Shown here: in pieces, positions 29,452 to 37,713 of the stretch | Position numbering within the stretch: the first letter of the stretch is position 1 | Layout of the letters: each line of letters begins with the position of its first letter | NCBI RefSeq assembly: GCF_049341845.1 | Contig: NZ_JBMPIT010000002.1 | Span: 372,001-436,000 of the forward strand | Length of the DNA stretch: 64,000 nucleotides | Origin: Curtobacterium guangdongense | Lineage (GTDB): Bacteria; Actinomycetota; Actinomycetes; Actinomycetales; Microbacteriaceae | Direction: 5' to 3' | Notes under the pieces: generated by a model | What the model was told of the DNA's origin: nothing | Databases searched by the model: none | What the model saw: only the letters and a program-made list of their open reading frames with translations | Made by a program: the position numbers and the translations under genes

Positions 29452-29829
29452 TCAGCGGGCGGCTGCGACCAGCTGCTGCGCGCGCTGATGTGACACCTGC
29501 AGGAGCGGCCCGATCTCGCGGACGGTGAGCCCCGATTCGTGCAGGACGAGCGCCGCCGCCGCGGTCTCCTGGCCCGCCTGGACGCGAGCACGCTCCGACT
29601 CAGCACGCAGGACCCTTGCTCGATCAAGGTGTGCCCGCGCCGCTGCGGGCATTGCCACGTCGAGGTCGAGTTCGAACGATTCGGTCGCCCGTTCGTACGT
29701 CAGCGAGAGCCAGTCACGGGCCATCTCCTCGATCTCACGATGACGTTTCGCCTGCGTTCGGGGCTCCCCATCGATCCAGATCACCCAGTACTTGTCGTTG
29801 CGCTCGGCGCGCACGGTGTGACGGCTCAT
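29452..29829 (-). CDS. HicB-like antitoxin with C-terminal HTH
   Basis: 125 residues. The N-terminal part (about 1-55) has the small alpha/beta pattern of HicB partial-RNase-H folds (KYWVIWIDGEP). A charged helix in the middle leads to a C-terminal helix-turn-helix (ALVLHESGLTVREIGPLLQVSHQRAQQLV). It follows the HicA-like gene with a 4-bp ATGA overlap, the normal hicA-hicB order. Inferred roles are neutralising the toxin and repressing the operon. It is called on context more than strong sequence identity. Confidence 0.62.
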   Translation of the reverse strand: MSRHTVRAERNDKYWVIWIDGEPRTQAKRHREIEEMARDWLSLTYERATESFELDLDVAMPAAARAHLDRARVLRAESERARVQAGQETAAAALVLHESGLTVREIGPLLQVSHQRAQQLVAAAR

Positions 29830-30032
29830 TGCCGTTCGCCTCCTTCTCGCTCACAGTCCCGGATGATCGCACGCGCCGTTCGTTCGTCGACCTCACGGTG
29901 ACGCGGGATCACGACCGGTTGCTGTCCGAACCGGTACAGGTCGTGTCGCCCACCGTGACGGCGGAACGAGAACTCGACGCGTTCCGCCGCGGCCAACTCG
30001 CGCAGCCGGGCGATGAGGACCTTGCGCTTCAC
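29826..30032 (-). CDS. HicA-like mRNA interferase toxin
   Basis: 68 residues, the usual HicA size. The double-stranded-RNA-binding-like fold shows as RKVLIARLRELAAAERVEF followed by RRHGGRHDLYRFG, whose His matches the catalytic His of HicA (GSHH-type motif), then VVIPRHREVDERTARAIIRD, matching the VPxHxE...G/T...I pattern. HicA cleaves mRNA when free of HicB. The start is 158 bp from the methyltransferase gene's ATG region, so the promoter lies in 30033-30100. Confidence 0.7.
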   Translation of the reverse strand: MKRKVLIARLRELAAAERVEFSFRRHGGRHDLYRFGQQPVVIPRHREVDERTARAIIRDCEREGGERQ

Positions 30033-30225
30033 GCTACGCGTCTAATCAGAGCTAGGCAACACTGCCTATCGATTGTGGACAACATGTTCTCGATGCGGTG
30101 CATCCAGCGACGATGGCGAACCGACCGACCATGATCGACTCACTTCGTGGAACTGTGAACCGTTCGGCGAACCCGGACAGTGTGGAGGGATGCACTCCGA
30201 CCACGACACCGGCACGATGGTGGAC

Positions 30226-30996
30226 ATGAGCACCACCTCGTTCGACCAGCTCGTCGCCATCGGCGAAGCCGCCGACGTCACCGGGTGGGACTTCTCCTGG
30301 CTCGACGGCCGTGCGACCGAGGAACGCCCGCCGTGGGGCTACGCAGCGCTGCTCGGCCGTCGGCTCGGAGCGCTCAGGACCGGCGCCGCGTCCCTGGACG
30401 TCCAGACCGGCGGCGGTGAGGTCCTCGCCGAAGCGCCGTCGTTCCCGGCGACCGCCGTCGCGACCGAGTCCTGGCCGCCCAACGTCGCCGCCGCGACGAA
30501 GCTCCTCCACCCGCGCGGCGTGGTCGTCGTCGCCGACCCGGACGAGCCTCCGCTCCCGTTCGCCGACGGCGCGTTCGACCTGGTCACCAGCCGACACCCG
30601 GCGACGATCCACTGGGACGAGATCGCCCGCGTGCTCACTCCCGGCGGCAGCTACCTCGCGCAGCACGTCGGTCCTGCGAGCGTGTTCGAGCTCATCGAGT
30701 TCTTCCTCGGGCCGAAGCCCGTCGAGCGCCGCGGACGGCACCACGACGACGAGGCCGATGCCGCACGGGCCGCCGGACTCGAGGTCGTCGACCTCCGCAC
30801 GGCGCGCACCCGCATCGAGATCCACGACGTCGCCGCGGTGGTCTACCTGCTGCGCAAGGTGATCTGGTGGGTGCCGGACTTCACGGTCGAGCGCTACCGC
30901 GACCGGCTGCGCGACCTGCACGCGCAGATCGCTGCCGACGGGCCCTTCGTCGCGTACTCGTCACGCCACCTGATCGAGGCGCGCAAGCCCGCGTAG
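30226..30996 (+). CDS. SAM-dependent methyltransferase-like protein
   Basis: 256 residues from the ATG at 30226; the ATGs at 30190 and 30217 are in-frame alternatives. Methyltransferase features are LDVQTGGGEVLAEAP (motif I, AdoMet-binding Gly-rich), VVVVADPDEPPLPFADGAFDLVTSRHP (motifs II-III) and EIARVLTPGGSYLAQHVG (motif IV/V region). Motif I is weaker than usual. The substrate is unknown. An 18-bp tandem duplication spans its stop codon. Confidence 0.78.
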   Translation: MSTTSFDQLVAIGEAADVTGWDFSWLDGRATEERPPWGYAALLGRRLGALRTGAASLDVQTGGGEVLAEAPSFPATAVATESWPPNVAAATKLLHPRGVVVVADPDEPPLPFADGAFDLVTSRHPATIHWDEIARVLTPGGSYLAQHVGPASVFELIEFFLGPKPVERRGRHHDDEADAARAAGLEVVDLRTARTRIEIHDVAAVVYLLRKVIWWVPDFTVERYRDRLRDLHAQIAADGPFVAYSSRHLIEARKPA

Positions 30997-31020
30997 TGCG
31001 ACAAGCCCGCGTAGTGCGAC
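30985..31020. repeat. 18-bp tandem duplication spanning a stop codon
   Basis: AAGCCCGCGTAGTGCGAC occurs twice back to back; the first copy contains the methyltransferase TAG stop. Readthrough or recombination here would not change the protein. Confidence 0.7.
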
Positions 31021-31035
31021 AAGGGCCCGCGCCGC

Positions 31036-32223
31036 TCACGCGACGTGCCAGACCACGCCCTCCTGCGCACTCGACGGGTACGCCGCCGCGATCCGCAGCA
31101 CCGCCTCGCGCAGGGTGTCCGGCGAACACGCCAGGTTGATTCGGGCGAACCCGCGCCCCTCGGACCCGAACGGCACGCCGGAGTTCAGCGCCACGAAGGC
31201 GTGCTCCCGGAGCTGCACGGCCGGGTCGTCCCCGAGGCCGATCCCCCGGAAGTCGAGCCACGCCAGGTAGCCGGCACGCGGCCGCGAGTACACGACCCCC
31301 GGCAGGTGCTCGGCGAGGAGCTTCGCGAGCAACCGGTCGTTCGCGACGATCCGGTCGATGACGTCGTCGAGCCACCCCACCGCGAGCGAGAACGCCGCGA
31401 GGTTCGCGTGCAACCCGAGGATGCTCGTCCGGCACGCGACCTCTTCCCACAGGGTGTCGAGCAGTGCCGCGGTCCGGTCGTCTCCGGCGACGATGACGGA
31501 GCACTTCACCCCGGCGAGGTTCCATCCCTTGCTCGCGCTCGTGACACAGACGCTGCGCGCTCCGACGGACGACGCGATCGCGGCGAACGGGGTGAACTGC
31601 ACGCCCGGGTGGGTCAGCGGTGCGTGGATCTCGTCGGAGATGACGAGCACGTCGTACTCCGCGGCGAGCGCCGCCAGCGCGAGCAGGTCGGCACGATCGT
31701 GCACGAGCCCGATGGGGTTGTGCGGGTTGCAGAGCAGGAACACCCGGACCCCGGATGCGAAGGCGCGCTCGAGGCCCTCGAGGTCGAGTCGGTAGACACC
31801 CCACTGCTCGGCGAGCGGGACCTCTTCCACCTGACATCGGGCCTCTTCGACGAGCTCGAAGAACGGCGGGTACACCGGCGGGGTGATCGCGACGCGGCCG
31901 CCGTCGGGCAGCGCGAGCCGCAGCGTCTCGACGATCCCGACGCTGACGTCGGTGGCCAGGTAGACGCGCGCCGGGTCGACCTCCCATGCCCAGCGCTCGC
32001 GGGCGAAGGACGCGAACGCCGGTGCCAGCGGCCCGGGTCCGTCCAGGTAGCCCAGGTCCGACTGCTGCACGCGTTCGACGAGCGCCTGCCGGATCTCCGG
32101 CGCGACCTCGTGGTCCATCTCGGCGACGAACAGGGGCAGCACGTCTGGCGCGTACCGCGTCCACTTGATGCTCGTGCGGACTCCGCGGAGCGTGCCGACC
32201 GGGTCTTCCTCGTCGCTCGCCAT
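31036..32223 (-). CDS. MalY/PatB-type PLP aminotransferase / cystathionine beta-lyase
   Basis: 395 residues from the ATG at 32223; a GTG at 32238 is the alternative. Fold type I aminotransferase: the N-terminus IKWTRYAPDVLPLFVAEMDHE is the MalY/PatB signature, substrate-contact residues lie in LLCNPHNPIG, VISDEIHAPLTH follows, and the PLP Lys sits in SASKGWNLAGVK. MalY-type enzymes cleave cystathionine or cysteine S-conjugates; some act as aminotransferases or regulators. It faces the PEP-mutase-like gene divergently (111-bp gap). Confidence 0.9.
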   Translation of the reverse strand: MASDEEDPVGTLRGVRTSIKWTRYAPDVLPLFVAEMDHEVAPEIRQALVERVQQSDLGYLDGPGPLAPAFASFARERWAWEVDPARVYLATDVSVGIVETLRLALPDGGRVAITPPVYPPFFELVEEARCQVEEVPLAEQWGVYRLDLEGLERAFASGVRVFLLCNPHNPIGLVHDRADLLALAALAAEYDVLVISDEIHAPLTHPGVQFTPFAAIASSVGARSVCVTSASKGWNLAGVKCSVIVAGDDRTAALLDTLWEEVACRTSILGLHANLAAFSLAVGWLDDVIDRIVANDRLLAKLLAEHLPGVVYSRPRAGYLAWLDFRGIGLGDDPAVQLREHAFVALNSGVPFGSEGRGFARINLACSPDTLREAVLRIAAAYPSSAQEGVVWHVA

Positions 32224-32333
32224 CCCCTCATGGTGCACCGGACAGGAGGCTCGGCGCGAGTCCGTCCGTCATCTCGCGTCGTCTGCGGGTCACGTCGGGC
32301 CGGGGACCGGTGGATCGGCCTACTGTCGGTGCC

Positions 32334-33125
32334 ATGACCAGCAGCACAGCGAGCAGCAGCACCGTCGACAAGGCGTCGACCCTCAAGACCCTGCACGAAG
32401 CCCCCGAGATCCTCCGCGTCGTGAACGTGTGGGACGCGATCAGTGCGAAGACCGTCGCGGCCCTGCCGGAGACCCGCGCGATCGCGACCGCCGGCCACTC
32501 GATCGCCGCGTCCTACGGATACGAGGACGGCGGCATGCCCCTCGACCTCGCGCTCCAGGGCGCCCGGATCGTCGCCGAGGCCGTGGACCTGCCGGTGACG
32601 GCCGACCTCGACGACGGGTACGAGGACCCTGCCGAGACCATCCGTCGCGCGATCGGCTTCGGCGTCGTCGGCGCGAACGTCGAGGACCGCCTCCGTCCCT
32701 TCGACGAGGCCGTCGCACGCGTCGCCGCGATCACGAAGGCCGCGGAGGCCGAGGGCGTGGCGTTCCAGCTGAACGCACGGACCGATGCGATCGCCCGCGG
32801 CGGGGACCGCCCGCTCGACGAGAGCATCGCCGACGCGATCGCCCGCGGCAAGGCGTTCCTCGACGCCGGCGCACCGATCGTGTTCGTCCCGGGAGCGATC
32901 CAGCGCGACGTCGTGGAGCGGCTCGTCGAGGGACTCGGCCGCGGGAAGCTCAGCGTCATCGGGCTCCCCGGTGCCCTGCCCGCCGCGGAGTACGAGGCCC
33001 TCGGGGTCGCCCGGATCTCCTACGGTCCGCTCACACAGCGCGTCGCCCTCCGGGCGCTCCGCGACCTGGCGACCGACCTGTACGGCGGTGGCGTCGTGCC
33101 GGAGGACACCCCGGCCCTGAACTGA
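32334..33125 (+). CDS. Isocitrate lyase/PEP mutase-superfamily enzyme
   Basis: 263 residues, a TIM-barrel enzyme. Family signatures include VVNVWDAISAKTVAAL near the start, ATAGHSIAASYGYEDG, PVTADLDDGYEDP (metal-binding Asp cluster) and GANVEDR. Homologues cleave or form C-C or C-P bonds next to a keto-acid (2-methylisocitrate lyase, oxaloacetate hydrolase, phosphonopyruvate-type enzymes). The short active-site loop does not fix which reaction. A bidirectional hairpin follows. Confidence 0.85.
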   Translation: MTSSTASSSTVDKASTLKTLHEAPEILRVVNVWDAISAKTVAALPETRAIATAGHSIAASYGYEDGGMPLDLALQGARIVAEAVDLPVTADLDDGYEDPAETIRRAIGFGVVGANVEDRLRPFDEAVARVAAITKAAEAEGVAFQLNARTDAIARGGDRPLDESIADAIARGKAFLDAGAPIVFVPGAIQRDVVERLVEGLGRGKLSVIGLPGALPAAEYEALGVARISYGPLTQRVALRALRDLATDLYGGGVVPEDTPALN

Positions 33126-33131
33126 ACCAGC

Positions 33132-33180
33132 GGACGGACAGGAGGCTCGGCGCACGACGTGCACCGAGCCTCCCGTCCGT
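33132..33180. terminator. Bidirectional GGAGGCTC-class hairpin between convergent genes
   Basis: The left arm GGACGGACAGGAGGCTCGGC and right arm GCACCGAGCCTCCCGTCCGT pair with few mismatches. It fills most of the 70-bp gap between the PEP-mutase-like stop and the amidase stop, so it can terminate both transcripts. Same family as 5890-5932 and 51630-51661. Confidence 0.75.
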
Positions 33181-33195
33181 CACGGAGCCGACCGA

Positions 33196-35052
33196 CTACC
33201 CGAGCGGGCCGTACGCGGCCGGCGAGGTGCGCGCGTGCGTCGCCTGCTCGAAGGCGTAGCCGAGTCCGATCACGGTGCTCTCGTCGTACGAGCGGCCGAG
33301 GAACTCCAGGTTCACGCCGCCACCGGTGACCGTGTTGTCGGCCGCCGTGGCCTGCCCCATCGGGACGGTCACGGCCGGCATGCCGGTGTTCGGGCTGAGG
33401 CGCATGTTCGTCGACTGCGTGCCGTACGGCGTGCCCGACGGGTAGACGAGCGCGTCGAGGTCCTGCGTGTCCATCATCGACGTGACGACCTGCTTGCCGG
33501 TGGCGAGCTGCGTCGTGTGCGTCCCGGTCGGACCGGCCCACGCCTGGTACTGGGCGTCCGTGATCTTGTCACGTGCCTCGTACGTGGACTTCCGGCTCGG
33601 CACGTACTCACCCGAGGCGAGGATGCCCGAGATGCTCCTGGCGGTGACGTCCGGGTCGAGGTGCTTCCGGACGTACTCGTCGAGGTCGTGCTTGAACTCG
33701 TTCGTCGACCCGCTGCCCTCGTTCAGCACCTTCGCGAAGTCCGCGGTGCTGCTGATCGGGACGACGGTGGCACCGGCTGCGGTGAGCTTCGCGACGGACT
33801 CGTTGAACAGACGCAGCGTGGTGGCGTTCGTGCCAACCATCGACGTGACGTAGCCGATCCGCGCGCCCTGGAGCGCCTCCGGGTCGAGCGCTGCGGTGTA
33901 CGACGCCGGGACCTTGCCCTGCTGCCCGCTCGTCACCGGATCGGCAGCGTCGACCCCGGTCACGGCATCGAGTGCCACCGCGGCGTCGGTCACCGAGCGG
34001 GCGATGGGCCCACCGGTGTCCTGCGACAGCGCGAGCGGGATGATGCCGTCCCGGCTCGTCAGCCCCACCGTCGGGCGGATGCCGACGAGCTGGTTGTACG
34101 AGGACGGGATGCGGATCGACCCACCGGTGTCGGTGCCGAAGCCGATGCCCGCCAGGTTCGCGGCGATCGCGGCTCCGGTTCCACCACTGGACCCGCCTGC
34201 TGTCTGCGTCGTGACGTAGGGGCTCGCAACGAGGAGCGAGGACCCCGCCGGCTGGTTCGAGGAGAACTCCGACACGAAGCCGTACGCGAACTCGTCGAGG
34301 CTCGCCTTCGCCAGGATCACGGCACCGGCGCTGCGGAGGCCCGTGACCATCGCGGCATCGGTGTCGGTCTGGTTGTCGTCCCAGCAGCCGCAGCCACCGG
34401 TGGTCGGCATGTCCTTCGTGTCGTAGTTGTCCTTCAGCGCGATCGGCACGCCGAGGAGCATGCTCGTCATCCCGTGCTCGGCCCGCTCGGTGTCCGCGGT
34501 CTTCGCCGCCGCCAGCGCCTCCTTGTTCGTCGTGACGATCGAGTTGAGCGGACGCCCGCCGGCCTGCACGGTCGTGCGGTCGTAGGCGGAGATGCGATCG
34601 AGGTAGGCCTGCGTGATCGCGACCGAGGTCGTCACACCGGCGTTCATCGCGGCCTGCATGTCGAGCGTCGAGGCCTCGACGAGCTGGAACGGGCCGTCGT
34701 CGTAGATCATCCGCTGGGACAGGGCGGCGACGTCGGCGACCGTGATGGTGCCGTCGCCGTCGGTGTCCGCCTTCGCGACGTCGGACCAGTTCGTGTCCGT
34801 GCTCGTCGTTCCGAGGTTCTTTGTCAGGACGGTCAGGTCCTCGGTGGTGACCTGGTCGTCGCCGGTCAGGTCGAGGGACGTGTAGTACGGCGCGAGCATG
34901 GCCGCGGGGCTCGCGTCGACGGCGGGGTCGGCAGCGTGTGCCGTCAGCGCGGGCGTCGCGGCGAGGGCTGTGCCGACGAGGGCGACGAGGGCAGCGCCGG
35001 CGGCGGCTCGCTTGGTGGTGCGCGTGGTGGTGTGGGTGCGCTGGGCGGTCAT
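33196..35052 (-). CDS. Secreted amidase with N-terminal dockerin domain
   Basis: 618 residues. An Ala-rich signal peptide ends near residue 40 (LTAHA-ADP). A type I dockerin-like module (about 57-117) follows with two 12-residue calcium loops: D61-LTGDDQVTTE-D72, then D96-TDGDGTITVA-D107. The rest is an amidase-signature enzyme with the catalytic triad visible: Lys207 (ALKDN), cis-Ser289 (GGSSGGTG) and nucleophile Ser312 (TDTGGSIRIP). It would hydrolyse an amide outside the cell; substrate unknown. Its ATG overlaps the stop of the upstream cohesin-like gene by 4 bp. A dockerin on an amidase, rather than on a glycoside hydrolase, is unusual. Confidence 0.88.
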   Translation of the reverse strand: MTAQRTHTTTRTTKRAAAGAALVALVGTALAATPALTAHAADPAVDASPAAMLAPYYTSLDLTGDDQVTTEDLTVLTKNLGTTSTDTNWSDVAKADTDGDGTITVADVAALSQRMIYDDGPFQLVEASTLDMQAAMNAGVTTSVAITQAYLDRISAYDRTTVQAGGRPLNSIVTTNKEALAAAKTADTERAEHGMTSMLLGVPIALKDNYDTKDMPTTGGCGCWDDNQTDTDAAMVTGLRSAGAVILAKASLDEFAYGFVSEFSSNQPAGSSLLVASPYVTTQTAGGSSGGTGAAIAANLAGIGFGTDTGGSIRIPSSYNQLVGIRPTVGLTSRDGIIPLALSQDTGGPIARSVTDAAVALDAVTGVDAADPVTSGQQGKVPASYTAALDPEALQGARIGYVTSMVGTNATTLRLFNESVAKLTAAGATVVPISSTADFAKVLNEGSGSTNEFKHDLDEYVRKHLDPDVTARSISGILASGEYVPSRKSTYEARDKITDAQYQAWAGPTGTHTTQLATGKQVVTSMMDTQDLDALVYPSGTPYGTQSTNMRLSPNTGMPAVTVPMGQATAADNTVTGGGVNLEFLGRSYDESTVIGLGYAFEQATHARTSPAAYGPLG

Positions 35053-35828
35053 CGGGTGGCTCCGTTCCGGCGGGCGCGGGCGCGGGCGACGAGGACGCCA
35101 CCGCCGGCCAGCAGCAGGGCGAGACTTGCAGCGATCCACGGTGCGACCTGCGCACCGGTCCAGGCCAGTTGACCTGCGGCCGGACGGGAGGCACCGCTCA
35201 CGGCGTCCGCGTCCGTCACGGTGCCGCCGGTGCCGGTTCCACCGCCCGCCCCGGCTCCGTTCGTCGGGTCGCCTCCGGGGGTCCCTGGCGTTGCCGGATC
35301 GGTCGGCGCGGTGGTCGCCGCCGCCTCGATCGTGATGTCCGTCGCCGCGGGGGCGTCGAGCGTGGTCGCTGCGCCGTCCTCGTCGAGGAGCGTGATGCTC
35401 GTGACCGCGAGGTCGACCGTGCCGACGCTCGTCGCGGTCAGCCCGATCGAACTCGCGAGGTCGCCGCTGATCGCGGGCGACGTGCCGAGTCGGGTGTGCA
35501 CGATGGTGAGCTCGTCGCCGTCCTGCGTGACGCTGTCGAAGCCGTCGTCCGGACCGGTCACACTGCCGTCCCGGTAGGCGACGACCGCCTCGTCGGCGTC
35601 GAGGGTGATCTCGTACGCGAAGACGTCCGCCGTCGCGGGGATCGTCACGTCGACGTCGAAGTCGTCGCCGACCGTGACGGTCGCCGGGGCGTCGATGGTC
35701 GCTGTGGTCGCTGTGGGGGCCGCCTGTGCCGGGCCGGCCGTCAGGACGACGAGCCCGAGGGCTCCCGTCATGACCGCCGTCGCGGTGGCGATCGCCGCGC
35801 GGGGGCGCTGGCGTGTTCGGTGCTGCAT
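35049..35828 (-). CDS. Sortase-anchored surface protein with cohesin-like domain
   Basis: 259 residues. Signal peptide about 1-36 (ends AQAAP). A beta-sandwich domain at about 42-170 reads like a type I cohesin: VTVGDDFDVDVTI, FAYEITLDADEAVV, ISGDLASSIGLTATSVGTVDL and a final SITLLDEDG strand. A Pro/Gly/Thr linker (170-215) leads to LAWTG (221-225), a hydrophobic helix (about 228-248) and the basic tail RARARR, the standard cell-wall sorting signal of class E sortase substrates. It would display one cohesin on the wall. The dockerin-bearing amidase is the next gene, with a 4-bp overlap. Cohesin assignment is by eye. Confidence 0.8.
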   Translation of the reverse strand: MQHRTRQRPRAAIATATAVMTGALGLVVLTAGPAQAAPTATTATIDAPATVTVGDDFDVDVTIPATADVFAYEITLDADEAVVAYRDGSVTGPDDGFDSVTQDGDELTIVHTRLGTSPAISGDLASSIGLTATSVGTVDLAVTSITLLDEDGAATTLDAPAATDITIEAAATTAPTDPATPGTPGGDPTNGAGAGGGTGTGGTVTDADAVSGASRPAAGQLAWTGAQVAPWIAASLALLLAGGGVLVARARARRNGATR

Positions 35829-36225
35829 CCGTGCAGGTCCTTCGTCCGGGTGAATGCTGAGCAGGGGCTCAGTTCTCGAACCGTAACGACGCGGTGTTTC
35901 GCGGACCGACCCGATCGGTTTCCACTGCGTTACACGCTTGACCGGTGGACATTCAGGGGGAGCTCGTGTATTGTTCTTCTCTGGTGCACTGCAGCGAACC
36001 CATCTGACTCGCGCACACCGAACCGTCTCGACGCCGACTCACCCGAGTCGCATTCCCCCGAGACCACCGTTCGCCCGAACGTCCGATCCGGATCCTTCCG
36101 ATCGAGGCCAGGCCGAACAGCACGTCGAATGCCGACGTGCGCGTGCCCACCACACGCGACCGATGCGACTCAGTCGTCCGTCGGACCGCACCGTGGGCTC
36201 GCCAGAAGACGAGAAAGACAGCACC
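35829..36225. other. Divergent promoter gap
   Basis: A 397-bp gap between the cohesin-like gene and the small plus-strand gene. It must carry both promoters. The stretch 35870-35990 is lower in GC than the flanks (TTTCGCGG, TGTATTGTTCTTCTCTGG). I see no gene, repeat or convincing operator. Confidence 0.4.
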
Positions 36226-36513
36226 ATGACCAGCAACGAACGAATCACCATCATCGGGACCGCGACCGCGGCTCCCGTCGTCTCCCCCGACCGCATCGCG
36301 GAGTTCCCCGTGCGCGACAACGGCACCCAGCGCGAGTACGTCGTGCGCGTGCCCGTCGACGTGCTCGACCTGTTCGTCACCCCCGGCACCCGTGTCGAGG
36401 TCGACGGCGAAGCCGGCTGGACCGTCCCCGGGCGCTCCTGGCTCGGCGAGTCGAGCCGCACCATCCTGCAGGCGGCGACCGTCCGTCGGTCGGAGCTCGC
36501 GCTCGCAGCCTGA
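36226..36513 (+). CDS. Small OB-fold-like protein of unknown function
   Basis: 95 residues from the ATG at 36226. The pattern ITIIGTATAAPVV...FPVRDN...REYVVRVPVDVLDLFVTPGTRVEVDGE resembles the first strands of single-stranded-DNA-binding OB folds (V-x-G-x-x-x-x-P; V-D-G), but it lacks the usual aromatic DNA-contact residues and is short. It may be an SSB-like accessory protein; function unknown. A terminator hairpin follows at 36576. Confidence 0.6.
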   Translation: MTSNERITIIGTATAAPVVSPDRIAEFPVRDNGTQREYVVRVPVDVLDLFVTPGTRVEVDGEAGWTVPGRSWLGESSRTILQAATVRRSELALAA

Positions 36514-36575
36514 GCCGGGCCTCCCGTCCGGCCGGCTTGCCCGGCTTGCCCGGGGAGACGCCTTCGAACACGCGA

Positions 36576-36599
36576 AACGCCGCCGATTCCGGCGGCGTT
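36576..36599 (+). terminator. Terminator hairpin after the small OB-like gene
   Basis: Perfect 10-bp stem AACGCCGCCG/CGGCGGCGTT with a 4-nt ATTC loop, 63 bp beyond the stop codon. Confidence 0.65.
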
Positions 36600-36655
36600 C
36601 CGTCGTTGCGGGGGCGTTTCGTCGTTGCGGGGGCGTCGTTGCGGGGGCGTTTCGT
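36600..36655. repeat. Short tandem repeat CGTCGTTGCGGGGG
   Basis: Three near-identical CGTCGTTGCGGGGG units alternate with GCGTTT spacers directly after the terminator hairpin. Non-coding. Confidence 0.6.
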
Positions 36656-36670
36656 CGCTCCCGGGGCGCC

Positions 36671-37018
36671 TCAGGCGGGCGGGAACGGGTCCGGGTCGTC
36701 GGCTCCCGCGAACGGGGTGCGGCCGTCGGCGTTCAGCGGGCCGTCCGGGCCGGCCGTCGCAGCCGCATCACGGAGCCTGCGGATGAACGCCGGGTCCTCG
36801 TACTCGAGTTCGTCGTCGGGCGCTGCCGTCAGTACCAGCTCGCTCGCCGGACCCACCAGCACCGTGGTCGTCTCGATCGACCCGTCCTCGGCCACGGTCG
36901 GAACGTGGACCGCGTCCGTACGCCCGTTGGCACCGAGCACTGCCGCGTAGTCAGCGAGCGCTTCGGCGATGCGATCACCGGTCATGACGATCGATCCGTC
37001 GTAGTTGATGTACTTCAC
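36671..37018 (-). CDS. Hypothetical protein, 115 residues
   Basis: It starts at a GTG (37018) with CGGAGG about 6 nt upstream, giving VKYINYDGSIVMTGDRIAEALADYAAVLG. No signal peptide or membrane helix. The middle reads as strands (AVHVPTVAED, TTVLVGPASELVLTAAP) and the C-terminus is Asp/Pro-rich. The arrangement suggests a small cytoplasmic protein; I recognise no family. Confidence 0.65.
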   Translation of the reverse strand: MKYINYDGSIVMTGDRIAEALADYAAVLGANGRTDAVHVPTVAEDGSIETTTVLVGPASELVLTAAPDDELEYEDPAFIRRLRDAAATAGPDGPLNADGRTPFAGADDPDPFPPA

Positions 37019-37101
37019 GTTCCACCTCCGCAGTGCACGGTAGGCACTCGTGGGTCCACAACTGCCCGATGGATGCGTTCGGTGGATGAACGGGGCCCAC
37101 G

Positions 37102-37392
37102 CTACCGGCGTCGTACAGCAGTGACGACCTGGGCAGACGCGCCGAGCACCGCCGGAACCACAGCGAGAACGGCGCCGGCTTCTCGCCCGTGGAGCACGAG
37201 CGCGATCGCGCCGACGAGCGCTGTGAGCGTCGCGAGGTGCGCCGCCACCGTCCCGACCTTGGCGACGGTCACCTCTGCCCGGCTCAAGCGCGTCAGCGGT
37301 GACGATCGCGTTCCGCTCGTGACACGCGACCATCCTTGCTGCGCTTCCCGACACGACCGCGTCGTACTCCGCAAGGGTCCTCGGCGACGCAA
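37102..37392 (-). CDS. Small two-helix membrane protein
   Basis: 96 residues from a TTG start with GAAGGG 5 nt upstream. The N-terminal 35 residues are basic. Two hydrophobic segments follow (about 47-68, LATLTALVGAIALVLHG, and about 70-90), ending in VRRR. The weak start and lack of a recognised family make this call tentative. Confidence 0.4.
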   Translation of the reverse strand: MRRRGPLRSTTRSCREAQQGWSRVTSGTRSSPLTRLSRAEVTVAKVGTVAAHLATLTALVGAIALVLHGREAGAVLAVVPAVLGASAQVVTAVRRR

Positions 37393-37419
37393 GCGGCCCT
37401 TCGAATCGTTCCGTCCGCG

Positions 37420-37617
37420 CTACTCCGACGACGAACCCGGGCGGCCGTTGGCGCTCGCCCCGATCCACGTCGTCATCACATCCGCCGATCGCTCGCCGCT
37501 CATGGAACGCTGCGCTGCCTCGAGCGCCGCCCGCATCGCTCTCGCCCGTGTCAGATCGCCGGTCAGTCCGACGCACACCCCGTGCGTCGCACTCCGGATC
37601 ATCTGCTCCAGTGTCAT
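37420..37617 (-). CDS. Small hypothetical protein, 65 residues
   Basis: ATG at 37617 with GGAG about 6 nt upstream. Predicted mostly helical (MTLEQMIRSATHG...TRARAMRAALEAAQRSM) with a low-complexity C-terminus. No known family. It sits in a run of small minus-strand genes beside the XRE regulator. Confidence 0.5.
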   Translation of the reverse strand: MTLEQMIRSATHGVCVGLTGDLTRARAMRAALEAAQRSMSGERSADVMTTWIGASANGRPGSSSE

Positions 37618-37713
37618 AGCCCACTCCTCTGCCCTCCGCCGCTGTCGGACACAAGCGTCGACCACGACAGGACGAGCTGCCAAACATGTCGTGTTCAGGG
37701 CGCGGGAAGAGCG

